The notes under the pieces are model-generated. The model saw nothing but the letters and a program-made list of their open reading frames with translations. It did not search any database and was not told the DNA's origin. A DNA stretch of 22,340 nt from a virus, in the IMG/VR virus record IMGVR_UViG_3300045538_000481, positions 1 to 22,340 of that record; one strand, 5' to 3'. Below, in pieces: positions 1-7,886 of this stretch. Made by a program: the position numbers and the translations under genes. The first letter of the stretch is position 1, and every line of letters starts with the position of its first letter.

Positions 1-6
1 CGCTAA

Positions 7-1764
7 ATGAAGACCGAGGAACTTTTCAAAGAACTCCAGTTCCTCGCCGGGAAGCCCGCATTGAAAAATGCGGTCGAGACCCGCGCCTCCTCGCGCCCCT
101 CTTCCGCGCTCACCGAGGACGAACTCTGCCGCCAAGCCATCCTGCGCGTTGGGACTGCCGAGCAGTTCGGCCCCTCCTCGCAGGCGATGCTCCTCGCCAA
201 GTCCCTCTACCCGCAGGTTCGCGATGCCCTCCTCCTCGCCGGATCGTGGACATGGGCGATGAAGGCCACCACGGTCACCGAATCCCTCCCGCGCCCGGAA
301 TACAAGTGGGCTTACCGCTACGACATCCCCGCAGACTGCCTGCGCGTCTTCCGGGTTAACGACTACGACTACTCGACCGGCGACTCGGCATGGGAAGTCG
401 CTGGCAATTTCGTCCTCACCAATGCCGATTCCGGCTCGCCCGCATGGGTCACCGGACGCACCTATGAAGTCGGTAATGCGGTCTCCAACAACGGCGCGGT
501 TTACCGCTGCCTGGTTGCCGGATCGACCAAGCAACCCGGCGTGTCCGCCAGTTGGACGACCGATTGGGATGTGTGGCTCGGCACGGCGATCACGCTGGAA
601 TATGTCAAGAAAGTGACCGAGGTCACCCTCTTCGACTCCTTATTCATAGACTTACTCACGGCCAACCTCGCCTCCAAGCTCGCCGTCCCTCTGACCGGCG
701 ATGCCAACAAAGCCGCGCTCCTCGCGAAAGAAACCGAACTCCTCGGCAAAAGCCCCGCCATGCGCCGGGATTCCACCGAGCGCAAAGGCCGCATCAAGCC
801 TGCGTGGATGTCCTCCAAACTCGTCTCCTCCCGCAATGGCGGCGATGGCGTCGATGCCGCGCAGGTCAGCGGAGGTGGACCGGCAGGCGGCGTCAGTTAC
901 CCATCGCTCCTTGTCCAAGTCGGGACGGTCACGAACCTCCCCACCGGCTCCACTCCCACCGTCACCAACACCGGAGCCAATGACACCGCCGTTCTGAATT
1001 TCGGACTCCCCCAAGGCGCAGCGGGAACGGTTCAAGTCGGCACGACGACCACCGGGGCCGCAGGGACCAATGCCAGCGTTGCCGCCACCGGAACCCCGGA
1101 GAACCGGGTTCTCAATTTTACCATCCCTCGCGGAGACCAAGGTATCCAAGGCATTCAAGGATTGCCGGGAACCACCGGAGCCGTTGGCCCCGCGAACACT
1201 CTTGCAATCGGCACGGTCACCGCTGGCCCCACCGCTGCGGCCTCGATCACCGGCACCGCTCCGAACCAGACGCTCAACCTCACCCTCCAGCAGTCCGCCC
1301 TCCTCTCTTCGTCCAAGACAAGACTGACCGGCAACGGAACGCTCAAAACCTTCACCGTCTCGGGACTCAAGTCGAGCGACCCGAACCATGTCATCGTCTC
1401 GATCAACGGCGTCGTGCAGGAACCCACCACCGACTACCTCGTCAACCAAGGCGCTGGCACGATCACCTTCGCCACCGCGATCCCAAACAACGCAAAGATC
1501 GTCGTCGTCGCCCTCGGCCTCTACTCGCCCACCACGCAGCGTGATCCGGACAATTTCATCCACTCCTTTGCGCTCAACACCGCAGGCACCTTCAGCTACT
1601 ACGGACTGCTCCTCAATTCCGACATCCCCGCCACTGGCTCCGCCGCCGCCGTGGCCAAGTGGACCATCACCCGTTCCGCCCTTTCCGCCAACGGAACCGT
1701 CACTGCCACCGCCAAGGCGACCAATGTCGCGTGGACTAACCGGGAGACCGCCACCTACGCATGA
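7..1764 (+). CDS. Tail tubular protein A-like protein fused to a tail-fibre-like C-terminal region
   Basis: 585 residues. Residues 1-270 look like the T7 gp11 (tail tubular protein A, upper nozzle ring) family: an N-terminal helical part, then YPQVRDALLLAGSWTWAMK (68-86) and a 'P..Y.WAYRYDIPADCLRVFRV' pattern (97-117), which are family hallmarks. Residues 147-190 interrupt this domain with a carbohydrate-binding-module-like stretch (Y-x-V-G-x-x-V, then Y-R-C and paired tryptophans). After about residue 300 the protein changes character: low-complexity Gly/Thr segments, a short collagen-like Gly-x-x run (376-396), a fibre-type SINGVVQEPTTDY segment (466-478) and a C-terminal YYG...WTITR module (531-585). 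T7 gp11 is about 196 residues, so the last 300 are an added fibre-like extension. The ATG follows TAA at 4-6, probably the stop of the upstream gene, which lies outside the window. The next gene overlaps the stop by ATGA. The nozzle role is inferred from family and from the tail tubular B-like gene at 4959. Confidence 0.82.
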   Translation: MKTEELFKELQFLAGKPALKNAVETRASSRPSSALTEDELCRQAILRVGTAEQFGPSSQAMLLAKSLYPQVRDALLLAGSWTWAMKATTVTESLPRPEYKWAYRYDIPADCLRVFRVNDYDYSTGDSAWEVAGNFVLTNADSGSPAWVTGRTYEVGNAVSNNGAVYRCLVAGSTKQPGVSASWTTDWDVWLGTAITLEYVKKVTEVTLFDSLFIDLLTANLASKLAVPLTGDANKAALLAKETELLGKSPAMRRDSTERKGRIKPAWMSSKLVSSRNGGDGVDAAQVSGGGPAGGVSYPSLLVQVGTVTNLPTGSTPTVTNTGANDTAVLNFGLPQGAAGTVQVGTTTTGAAGTNASVAATGTPENRVLNFTIPRGDQGIQGIQGLPGTTGAVGPANTLAIGTVTAGPTAAASITGTAPNQTLNLTLQQSALLSSSKTRLTGNGTLKTFTVSGLKSSDPNHVIVSINGVVQEPTTDYLVNQGAGTITFATAIPNNAKIVVVALGLYSPTTQRDPDNFIHSFALNTAGTFSYYGLLLNSDIPATGSAAAVAKWTITRSALSANGTVTATAKATNVAWTNRETATYA

Positions 1765-2096
1765 CGACGATCACCGAATCGAATATCACCCAGCAACTGG
1801 ACCTCTCCCAGTTCCAGATCGTTTTCCCCGAGGAAATCCAATCGGTCGTCGAATATCCGCAGACCGCAGATTTTCCGGAAACCGGAAAAGCCCAGCGCCT
1901 CTACATCTCACTGGATTCCGGCCTGCCCTATCGCTGGAACGGCACCGCCTACACTCCCGCCGCCGATCTCCCCGCGACCTTTTCCGATACGCCGCCCGCG
2001 CACCCCTACACCGGCCAGCGATGGACCACTCCTTTTGATCTCACGACCTACGAATGGTTCGCAGGCGCGTGGGTCGAAAAACCAACCAACAACTAG
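1761..2096 (+). CDS. Small fibre-cassette protein, 111 residues
   Basis: 111 residues; the ATG overlaps the previous stop (ATGA), so translation is probably coupled. I do not recognise a named family. Two aromatic-rich segments stand out: a first part with LYISLDSGLPYRWNGTAY (residues 47-64) and a second with TGQRW followed by YEWFAGAWVE near the C-terminus. This 'G..Y/W.W.G..W' pattern is the small beta module seen in phage tail-fibre and tail-associated proteins, and it recurs in the next two genes. No signal peptide or membrane segment is visible. A structural role beside the fibres is inferred from this pattern and from the position between the tail tubular A-like and coiled-coil fibre genes. 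Confidence 0.7.
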   Translation: MTTITESNITQQLDLSQFQIVFPEEIQSVVEYPQTADFPETGKAQRLYISLDSGLPYRWNGTAYTPAADLPATFSDTPPAHPYTGQRWTTPFDLTTYEWFAGAWVEKPTNN

Positions 2097-2107
2097 AAAA
2101 CACTACC

Positions 2108-2977
2108 ATGGCAGCTATCTCATTCCCGGCCTCACCGGCCCTTAACGACATCCACACCGTCGGTTCCCGTTCGTGGAAATACAACGGCACCGCTTGGAAA
2201 CTCGTCCCTCGCACAACCGATGCGGTTGTCGAAGGTTCCAATAACCTCTACTACACCAACGCTCGCGTGGCCTCGGCCCCAGCCGTGTCCGCTTTGGAAT
2301 CCCGCGCAGGCGCGATTGAGAGCGACATCACCGCCATCGAGTCGGCAGCGACCAGCTTGACCAGCCGGGTCGGCACCGCCGAGGGAGAAATTGATTCCCT
2401 CCAATCCGGCCTCTCCACCGCACAAAGCAACATCACCGCGCTCAATGTTCGCGTGGACGATGTTCTTTCCAATGTGGATGGCACCGCCCTCAATTCGCTA
2501 TCGGAAATCGTAACAGCTTTTGAAGCTGCGGATTCCAACCTCAACGGAGCCATCTCCAGCCTCGCTGGAGCCGCCTCGACGAACCTCGCCAATGCCGTTT
2601 CCTCGCTGGAAGCCGCCGATGCCGATTTGGCCTCGGACATTTCCGGCCTCGACACCCGCCTCACCACGGCGGAGGGCGAAATCAACACACTCCAAAGCGA
2701 CCTCGACGCCGCCGAATCCGCCGCCAGCACTTTGGCCGGTCGGGTGACTAGCGCCGAAGGGGATATCGATTCGCTGGAAGGCCGCGCCTCCTCCTTGGAA
2801 GGCGGACTCTCCACCGCGCAGTCGAACATCTCCGCCCTCGAAAGCGGCAAGCAAATCAAGGATGTCATCTCGACAACCGCCCCGTCCCACACCGCCGGTC
2901 TCCGCTGGATCGACTCTACCGACATGGCAGAGTATGTCTCCTACAACGGAGCCTGGGTCGAAATCGACAAGCAGTAA
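2108..2977 (+). CDS. Coiled-coil tail fibre protein
   Basis: 289 residues from the ATG at 2108. An in-frame ATG at 2054 lies inside the previous gene and would add 18 basic residues unlike a fibre start, so I reject it. Order of parts: an N-terminal FPASPALND...WKYNGTAW module (6-30); the tail-fibre signature VEGSNNLYYTNARV (41-54); a long alanine/serine heptad region (about 60-250) predicted to be a trimeric coiled coil; and a C-terminal LRWIDSTDMAEYVSYNGAWVE (265-285), a common tail-fibre end module. The coiled coil contains related units (TAEGEIDSLQSGLSTAQSNI at 90-109 and a near copy at 214-241). Probably a shaft connecting tail and adhesin. No Shine-Dalgarno precedes it; the leader reads ACTACCATGG. 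Confidence 0.82.
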   Translation: MAAISFPASPALNDIHTVGSRSWKYNGTAWKLVPRTTDAVVEGSNNLYYTNARVASAPAVSALESRAGAIESDITAIESAATSLTSRVGTAEGEIDSLQSGLSTAQSNITALNVRVDDVLSNVDGTALNSLSEIVTAFEAADSNLNGAISSLAGAASTNLANAVSSLEAADADLASDISGLDTRLTTAEGEINTLQSDLDAAESAASTLAGRVTSAEGDIDSLEGRASSLEGGLSTAQSNISALESGKQIKDVISTTAPSHTAGLRWIDSTDMAEYVSYNGAWVEIDKQ

Positions 2978-2983
2978 AAAACC

Positions 2984-3376
2984 ATGGCCGCCCTCGCGTT
3001 TCCCAGTTCTCCGTCAGTCAACGACACCTTCACTTCCGGCAATCGGAAGTGGAAGTGGACGGGAGCGCGTTGGGTCGTCCAACCCGTCACCATCCCGGCC
3101 TCTCGCCTCTCTGGCGAGGGGGCGGAGATGGGCGACATCCTCGTCTTCGACGGCGAGGCATGGTCCCCCGTCCCTCTCACCGAGGGCGGTTCCAACATCG
3201 CCCGCGCTGCTTGGGCAGAACCCTACCACTACTACGGCACCGCCCCCACCGGCACCGCCGAATCCTCCACCGGCTGGACGATCACCCGCATCACCACCGA
3301 TGCCGATGGGTCGGTCACGGCCACCCAATCCGCCACCGGAGCCTGGTCGAACAAAACCAATCTCCAATTTTCTTAA
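2984..3376 (+). CDS. Short tail-fibre-type protein built from fibre modules
   Basis: 130 residues. The N-terminus (FPSSPSVNDTFTSGNRKWKW, 6-25) is a clear paralogue of the start of the coiled-coil fibre at 2108, with the same FP.SP..ND....G.R.WK spacing. The C-terminus (83-130: YHYYG.APTGT...GWTITRI...) matches the end of the tail tubular A-like fusion protein at 7. The gene therefore joins the head of one neighbour to the tail of another with no coiled coil between them. It is likely a short fibre or adaptor. Start at 2984, 6 bases after the previous stop; the leader AAAAAACCATGG has no Shine-Dalgarno. Function is inferred from the shared modules only. Confidence 0.75.
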   Translation: MAALAFPSSPSVNDTFTSGNRKWKWTGARWVVQPVTIPASRLSGEGAEMGDILVFDGEAWSPVPLTEGGSNIARAAWAEPYHYYGTAPTGTAESSTGWTITRITTDADGSVTATQSATGAWSNKTNLQFS

Positions 3377-3395
3377 ACCCAAAAATCCAAACACC

Positions 3396-3677
3396 ATGAA
3401 CGCTACCAACCCAATCGAAATCGACGGCAAACAATACCCGAAATACTCGCTCAACTTGGCCATCACGGGCCGGTATCTGGGCGATGGTTCTTCCGACGCG
3501 CAGGTCGCCATGCGACTTGTGCCCACCGTGATTGAGAACGGCCAAGTCGAAACCGCAGACGCCAACGCCATCGGCATCTCGCTCGGCACGCTCGCCGGAT
3601 CGGACGAAGCCACCCAGCAGGCCGTGGGCGCGATCCAAGCCGCTCTCCAAGCCTACATCCAAGCGAAAGGACTCTGA
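3396..3677 (+). CDS. Small protein of unknown function in the fibre cassette, 93 residues
   Basis: 93 residues from ATG 3396; the same open frame extends upstream to 2862 but only as a shadow of the neighbouring genes. The protein reads IEIDGKQYPKYSLNLAITGR near the start (7-26), then a region with VAMRLVPTVIENGQVE (37-52), and ends in an alanine/glutamine-rich helix (AIQAALQAYIQAKGL). I do not recognise the family. It has no signal peptide, membrane segment or catalytic motif. Size and position, between fibre and spike genes, would fit a small virion or chaperone-like accessory protein, but that is only inference. The leader AAAAATCCAAACACCATG lacks a Shine-Dalgarno. Confidence 0.65.
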   Translation: MNATNPIEIDGKQYPKYSLNLAITGRYLGDGSSDAQVAMRLVPTVIENGQVETADANAIGISLGTLAGSDEATQQAVGAIQAALQAYIQAKGL

Positions 3678-3680
3678 GCC

Positions 3681-4775
3681 ATGGCACTCATCGTATCTGC
3701 CGCGAGCGGCAATTTTAATGCAGGCGCGACATGGGTGGGCGGCGTTGTGCCTACGGTTGGCGACGAAGCCCGCGCCAGCACCGGCCACACGGTAACGATT
3801 AATGTCAATACGACCTGCAACCGGATTGAAAACACACCATCAAGCACGGGGACATTTGTTTTAAGCGATGGAGTAACTCTTACTGCAAATGTGCTTAACC
3901 AAGGGACTGCAAGCACTGTTGTTTTAACTTTTTCTGCCTCCTCTGGAGCGATTGTTGGAGATGTCAGTGGTGGTGGTAGCACATCGCGAGTTGCAGTTAG
4001 AAATTCTGGGTCGGGAACTCTCTCCATTACTGGAAATGTCACTGGAAACGCAAACGGCGCGTGGGGAGTTGAGAATACGGGGGTTGGAACAACAATCATT
4101 ACCGGAAACTGCACGGCTGTAAGAAACTCAACGACTGGCAGTATTTACATTACGGGAAATGCGAGTGCAAGCGGTTCTGTCTCTGGTGCCGAAAACCAAT
4201 CCACCGGAACCCTTTCCATCATCGGCACCGTCATCGCCTCGCAAACCGCCGCAGGCGTGGCAGGCGCGAATGTCCAGCAAGTCACCATCTTGAGCGGCCC
4301 GTTCATCACCGAGACAACTCGCGGCGTGAACCCCGTCTACTGCGCCGCATGGCGCTGGAACGCCTCGCCGTCGAACAGCACCTACATGGAGGTGATGACG
4401 AACAACCTCCTCACCAAGCGCAGCCTCTACACCGCCGACAACATCACCGGCATGCCCGCAGCCAGCAATGTCAAGAGCGGCATCGCTTACGGGCCGTCAA
4501 GCGAGCTAACAGGCACATTCGCGCAGACCGTCACGCCCAGCACCGCCGACATAGCAACAGCCGTCTGGAGCGCGGCCACGCGCACCATCACGGGCGGCAC
4601 CGTCACCACACTGACCAACGCGCCGACCGTCCCAACCGCCGCCGCCATCGCCACACAGGTGAGAACCGAGTTATCGAGCGAACTCTCAAAAATATCAGCC
4701 CTCAACACGACTCGACTCGGCCAATGCACGACCACGGAAATCCTCGGCAACCTGCTTGCCCAAGCCAATAGCTAA
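3681..4775 (+). CDS. Probable tail spike / receptor-binding protein with beta-helix-like repeats
   Basis: 364 residues. The start (GNFNAGATWVGGVVPTVGDE, 10-29, followed by TGHTVTI) is the entry motif often seen before right-handed beta-helix or cell-surface repeat proteins. Between 108 and 186 at least four short repeats occur, each of the form N-[S/T]-x-x-G-[T/S]-x-x-I-x-G (at 108, 132, 149 and 172). The C-terminal part (TADIATAVWSAATRTITGG and on, about 285-305) is a phage/prophage tail motif, followed by a helical end. The middle of the gene (about 3800-4200) is clearly richer in A+T than both ends: I count 26 G+C in bases 3841-3900 against 40 in 4201-4260. A host-recognition role is inferred from the repeats and the adhesin-cassette context. 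AAAGGA at 3666-3671 could act as a ribosome binding site. Confidence 0.7.
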   Translation: MALIVSAASGNFNAGATWVGGVVPTVGDEARASTGHTVTINVNTTCNRIENTPSSTGTFVLSDGVTLTANVLNQGTASTVVLTFSASSGAIVGDVSGGGSTSRVAVRNSGSGTLSITGNVTGNANGAWGVENTGVGTTIITGNCTAVRNSTTGSIYITGNASASGSVSGAENQSTGTLSIIGTVIASQTAAGVAGANVQQVTILSGPFITETTRGVNPVYCAAWRWNASPSNSTYMEVMTNNLLTKRSLYTADNITGMPAASNVKSGIAYGPSSELTGTFAQTVTPSTADIATAVWSAATRTITGGTVTTLTNAPTVPTAAAIATQVRTELSSELSKISALNTTRLGQCTTTEILGNLLAQANS

Positions 4776-4957
4776 TGAATAGCGACCAACTCAAATCCGC
4801 AGCCACCGGCCTCATCGGCAGCGCCACCTCCATCGGCGCGGCGATTTACTCCATGCTTCCCCACTTGGAAGCGTGGATGCGATTCGCCTCCGTCACGGTC
4901 GGGTTCGCGGTCGGCCTCGTCACCCTCGTCAAAATCCTCCGCGACCTCAAAAAGTAG
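4775..4957 (+). CDS. Two-helix membrane protein, holin-like
   Basis: 60 residues; start overlaps the previous stop (TAATG). Two hydrophobic helices are visible: about 9-28 (GLIGSATSIGAAIYSML) and 35-55 (WMRFASVTVGFAVGLVTLVK), with a charged end (ILRDLKK). Size and topology fit small class II holins. However, it sits between the spike and the tail tubular B-like gene, about 15 kb from the endolysin, and a second holin-like protein lies next to the endolysin. It may therefore be a tail-associated membrane protein rather than the lysis holin. No Shine-Dalgarno; expression probably by translational coupling. Confidence 0.6.
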   Translation: MNSDQLKSAATGLIGSATSIGAAIYSMLPHLEAWMRFASVTVGFAVGLVTLVKILRDLKK

Positions 4958-4958
4958 T

Positions 4959-7886
4959 ATGCCGAAGTTCGATTTTTTCCCAAGTTTCAACGCCGGTGAA
5001 GTCTCCCCCTTCATCGACGCCCGGACGAGCTTGGAGAAATACCGCAGCGCCTGCCGCACGCTGGAGAACTTCCAAATCCTCCCCTACGGCGGCGTCATCC
5101 GCCGCCCCGGAACGCAATACCTCGGCACGACCAAGTCGGCAACCAGCCAGACCCGCTTGATCGGGTTCAACTTCTCCACCACCACCCGCTTCCTTATCGA
5201 AATGGGCGTGGGCTACATGAGATTCTGGAACCCCGCCACGGGAGCGCAGGTCAATGCCGCCACACCCGCCGCATGGGCCACGGGTAACATCTACGCAGTC
5301 GGCAATTATGTGCGTGAAAGCAGCAAAAACTACTACTGCGTCACTGCCCACACCGCAGGCACATTCGCCACCGACCTTGCCGCGAACCGCTGGGTCGAGC
5401 AATCGATCCTTGAGATTCCCACCCCCTACGCCGCCTCTGCACTGCGCGAAATCCAATTTTCCCAGATCAACGACATTATGTATTTCGCTCACGCGAACTA
5501 CCTGCCACACAAACTCTCCCGCCTTGCCGACAACAACTGGACATTCGCGCCAGTGGTCTTTGACTACCCGCCGCTTCAAGACCAGAACGCCACCGAGCAG
5601 GTCGTGAATATTTATCCAAACCCAGACATTTGGGTCGCTGGCACGAACTACATCCTCGGCGACTATGTGCGTCCTCCCACATGGGTCGCATCCACCGCCT
5701 ACGCCGTGGGCGACATCGTGCTGAGTGGCAGCATTGCCTATAAGTGCATCACGGCAAACACCGACGCCACATTCACCGCAGCTAAATGGAGCGCACAGAA
5801 CCAAGCCAACCAGGCATTTTACTACTACGCGATGAGCGCCCACCGCGCTGGGTCGAACTTCGGCGTGGATCAAGCAGCGGGCAAGTGGTCGCAATTCCCG
5901 ATTCCTCTCAATGAAATGGGAAAATACTCGGTCAGCGCCGGGTCTGGACTTTTCCCATCCTCCACGGTGGGTTCGCAGGTTGAACTGAAGTGGCAGAAAA
6001 ACAATTTCTACGCCGAGCAACTCATCACAGGGAACAATGTTTCCGATACTTTGGCCGTGGAAGGCGGGTGGGATTTCAGCACTTCCGGCACATGGACGGC
6101 AACCATGCAAATTCTGCGCGTTCCCTCGGATGTCTTCTCGGCTGGGCGCATCGTGGCCACCGCCACGCGAAGCGGCACGGTAGTGAGCGTCTACCACCCC
6201 TACCACGGTTGGAACAACGGAGACCGCATCTGCGTGGGAGACGGTCGGTCAACAAACAACTACGCCACACACGGGGCGACCATCACCGTCACCGGCACGC
6301 ACACCTACACCTACGATGTTGGATCAAACTCCCAGACCGGCTACCTCGACATTTACCCGGAGAACCTCACAAAAATGGAAATTGTGCGGGAATACTCCGT
6401 GTCGGCAGACCGCAATATCATCACTAGCGGAACGGAGTCCACGCGCTGCGGTCTAAAAATCCGCATTCTGGATTGGGTTTCCGGCACCGGAACCATTGTC
6501 CAGAAAGCCCGCTTGGAAACCGACACCAAGGTCACCGGCGGCATCGCCACCATCGTCGGCTCCGCGCAGATCAATGTGGACAAGTGGCTCGGCGAGGGAC
6601 CGCGCAACCAGCGCAACACCAAGTTCTGGGCATTCGGCGCATTCTCTTCCACTCGCGGCTACCCCCGCTCGGTCGCCATGCACGAACAACGCCTGTGCTT
6701 TGGCGGCACATCCTCCCAGCCAAACACCGTCTGGTGCAGCGCGATTGATGATTTTGAGAACTTCAAGACCGGCGCGACAGCCAGTGATGCGGTCCAATTC
6801 ACGCTCGCAGCCTCCGAGGGAAACCGCATCAACTGGATGTATAGCCAATCCCAACTCCTGATCGGCACAAGCGGCGACGAGTGGACGATTGGCAGCGCCG
6901 ATTCCACGCAGGCGCTCTCGGCAACGAATGTGCAGGCGAACCGGCAATCCTCCTACGGGTCAAAATATATGAAGGCCGCGCTGGTGAACGATGTCCTCCT
7001 CTTCGTCCAGCGCAACGGACGCAAGGTGCGTGAGTTGGTCTACGAACTCAACAAGGACGGCTGGGTCGCGCCGGACCTCACCTTGCTCGCGGAACATATC
7101 ACCAATGGCGAGATCGTGGAGGTCGCCTACCAGCAACAACCCGATGCCGTGCTGTGGTGCGCCCGGGGAGACGGCACGCTCATCGCCATGACTTACGAGC
7201 GCGACCAAAAGGTAGTCGGATGGCACCGCCACACGCTCGGCGATGCCGATGTGGAGTCGGTCGCCACCATCTACGGAAATGGAACTGAGGACGAACTTTG
7301 GATGGTCGTGAAGCGCACCGTCTCCGGAGCAGACTACCGCACCATCGAGCGGTTTCCTCTCCTCTGGAGAACCCGATTCGACGAAGAATCTTCGGCAAAC
7401 TACCGCTACCTCGACGGCCATGTCGCCTTCGCCTCCGGCGCGGCAAATCGCACGGTCCCCGGCCTCGCGCATCTGGAAGGAAAAACCATCGCCGTGGTGC
7501 AGGATGGGCAGTCTCCCATCACCCGCACGGTCGCCAGCGGAGCGATCACCGTTCCTGCCGCAGCCGCCGGTTACCTCGGCCTGCCCTACACCTCCACGCT
7601 CCGCCCCATGAAGCTCGATGCCGATTTCGAGGACGGCACCGCGCAGTCGCGCAAGAAGCGCATCCACCAAGTCGTCGTCCGCACTCTGAAGAGTCGCGGC
7701 GGCGAAGTTCGCACAAATAATGGAACATGGTATGCTCTCGCCCCGACGACCACCACGGGCGACCAAAAGATCATCCTCGGCGGAGCGTTCGGCATCGACG
7801 CCGATGTCGATGTCCGGCAAACCGAACCTTACCCAATGTGCATCATCTCGATCCTTCCCAAGTGGGACGCCTACGGCAATGAGTGA
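4959..7886 (+). CDS. Tail tubular protein B-like (T7 gp12-type nozzle) protein
   Basis: 975 residues, longer than T7 gp12 (about 794). Family hallmarks run the whole length: FNAGEVSPFIDARTSLEKY (10-28), ENFQILPYGGVIRRPGTQY (36-54), an 'EIQFSQINDIMYFAHANYLP..LSRL' segment (164-189), GYPRSVAMHEQRLCFGGTSS (nt 6658-6717), LLIGTSGDEWTIG (nt 6856-6894), and the late RNGRKVRELVY...LLAEH...VLWCARGDGTLIAMTYE block. Three or four 'W-x-x-x-x-x-Y-x-x-G-[D/N]-x-V...Y' copies resembling carbohydrate-binding modules are inserted (105-147 and two or three within 224-311). In T7 this protein forms the lower nozzle that contacts the cell surface. The ATG has no Shine-Dalgarno and follows the previous stop by 1 base. 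The next gene overlaps its last 8 bases. Confidence 0.88.
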   Translation: MPKFDFFPSFNAGEVSPFIDARTSLEKYRSACRTLENFQILPYGGVIRRPGTQYLGTTKSATSQTRLIGFNFSTTTRFLIEMGVGYMRFWNPATGAQVNAATPAAWATGNIYAVGNYVRESSKNYYCVTAHTAGTFATDLAANRWVEQSILEIPTPYAASALREIQFSQINDIMYFAHANYLPHKLSRLADNNWTFAPVVFDYPPLQDQNATEQVVNIYPNPDIWVAGTNYILGDYVRPPTWVASTAYAVGDIVLSGSIAYKCITANTDATFTAAKWSAQNQANQAFYYYAMSAHRAGSNFGVDQAAGKWSQFPIPLNEMGKYSVSAGSGLFPSSTVGSQVELKWQKNNFYAEQLITGNNVSDTLAVEGGWDFSTSGTWTATMQILRVPSDVFSAGRIVATATRSGTVVSVYHPYHGWNNGDRICVGDGRSTNNYATHGATITVTGTHTYTYDVGSNSQTGYLDIYPENLTKMEIVREYSVSADRNIITSGTESTRCGLKIRILDWVSGTGTIVQKARLETDTKVTGGIATIVGSAQINVDKWLGEGPRNQRNTKFWAFGAFSSTRGYPRSVAMHEQRLCFGGTSSQPNTVWCSAIDDFENFKTGATASDAVQFTLAASEGNRINWMYSQSQLLIGTSGDEWTIGSADSTQALSATNVQANRQSSYGSKYMKAALVNDVLLFVQRNGRKVRELVYELNKDGWVAPDLTLLAEHITNGEIVEVAYQQQPDAVLWCARGDGTLIAMTYERDQKVVGWHRHTLGDADVESVATIYGNGTEDELWMVVKRTVSGADYRTIERFPLLWRTRFDEESSANYRYLDGHVAFASGAANRTVPGLAHLEGKTIAVVQDGQSPITRTVASGAITVPAAAAGYLGLPYTSTLRPMKLDADFEDGTAQSRKKRIHQVVVRTLKSRGGEVRTNNGTWYALAPTTTTGDQKIILGGAFGIDADVDVRQTEPYPMCIISILPKWDAYGNE

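Noticed and set aside
1-6. End of an upstream gene (TAA at 4-6)
   Set aside because: Probable from the tight packing, but two codons cannot support a gene call.
652-1563. 303-codon minus-strand frame over the first gene
   Set aside because: Gly/Asp/Arg-rich shadow composition; overlaps the tail tubular A-like fusion.
4947-6206. 419-codon minus-strand frame over the tail tubular B-like gene
   Set aside because: Shadow of a confidently assigned + strand gene; no family features.
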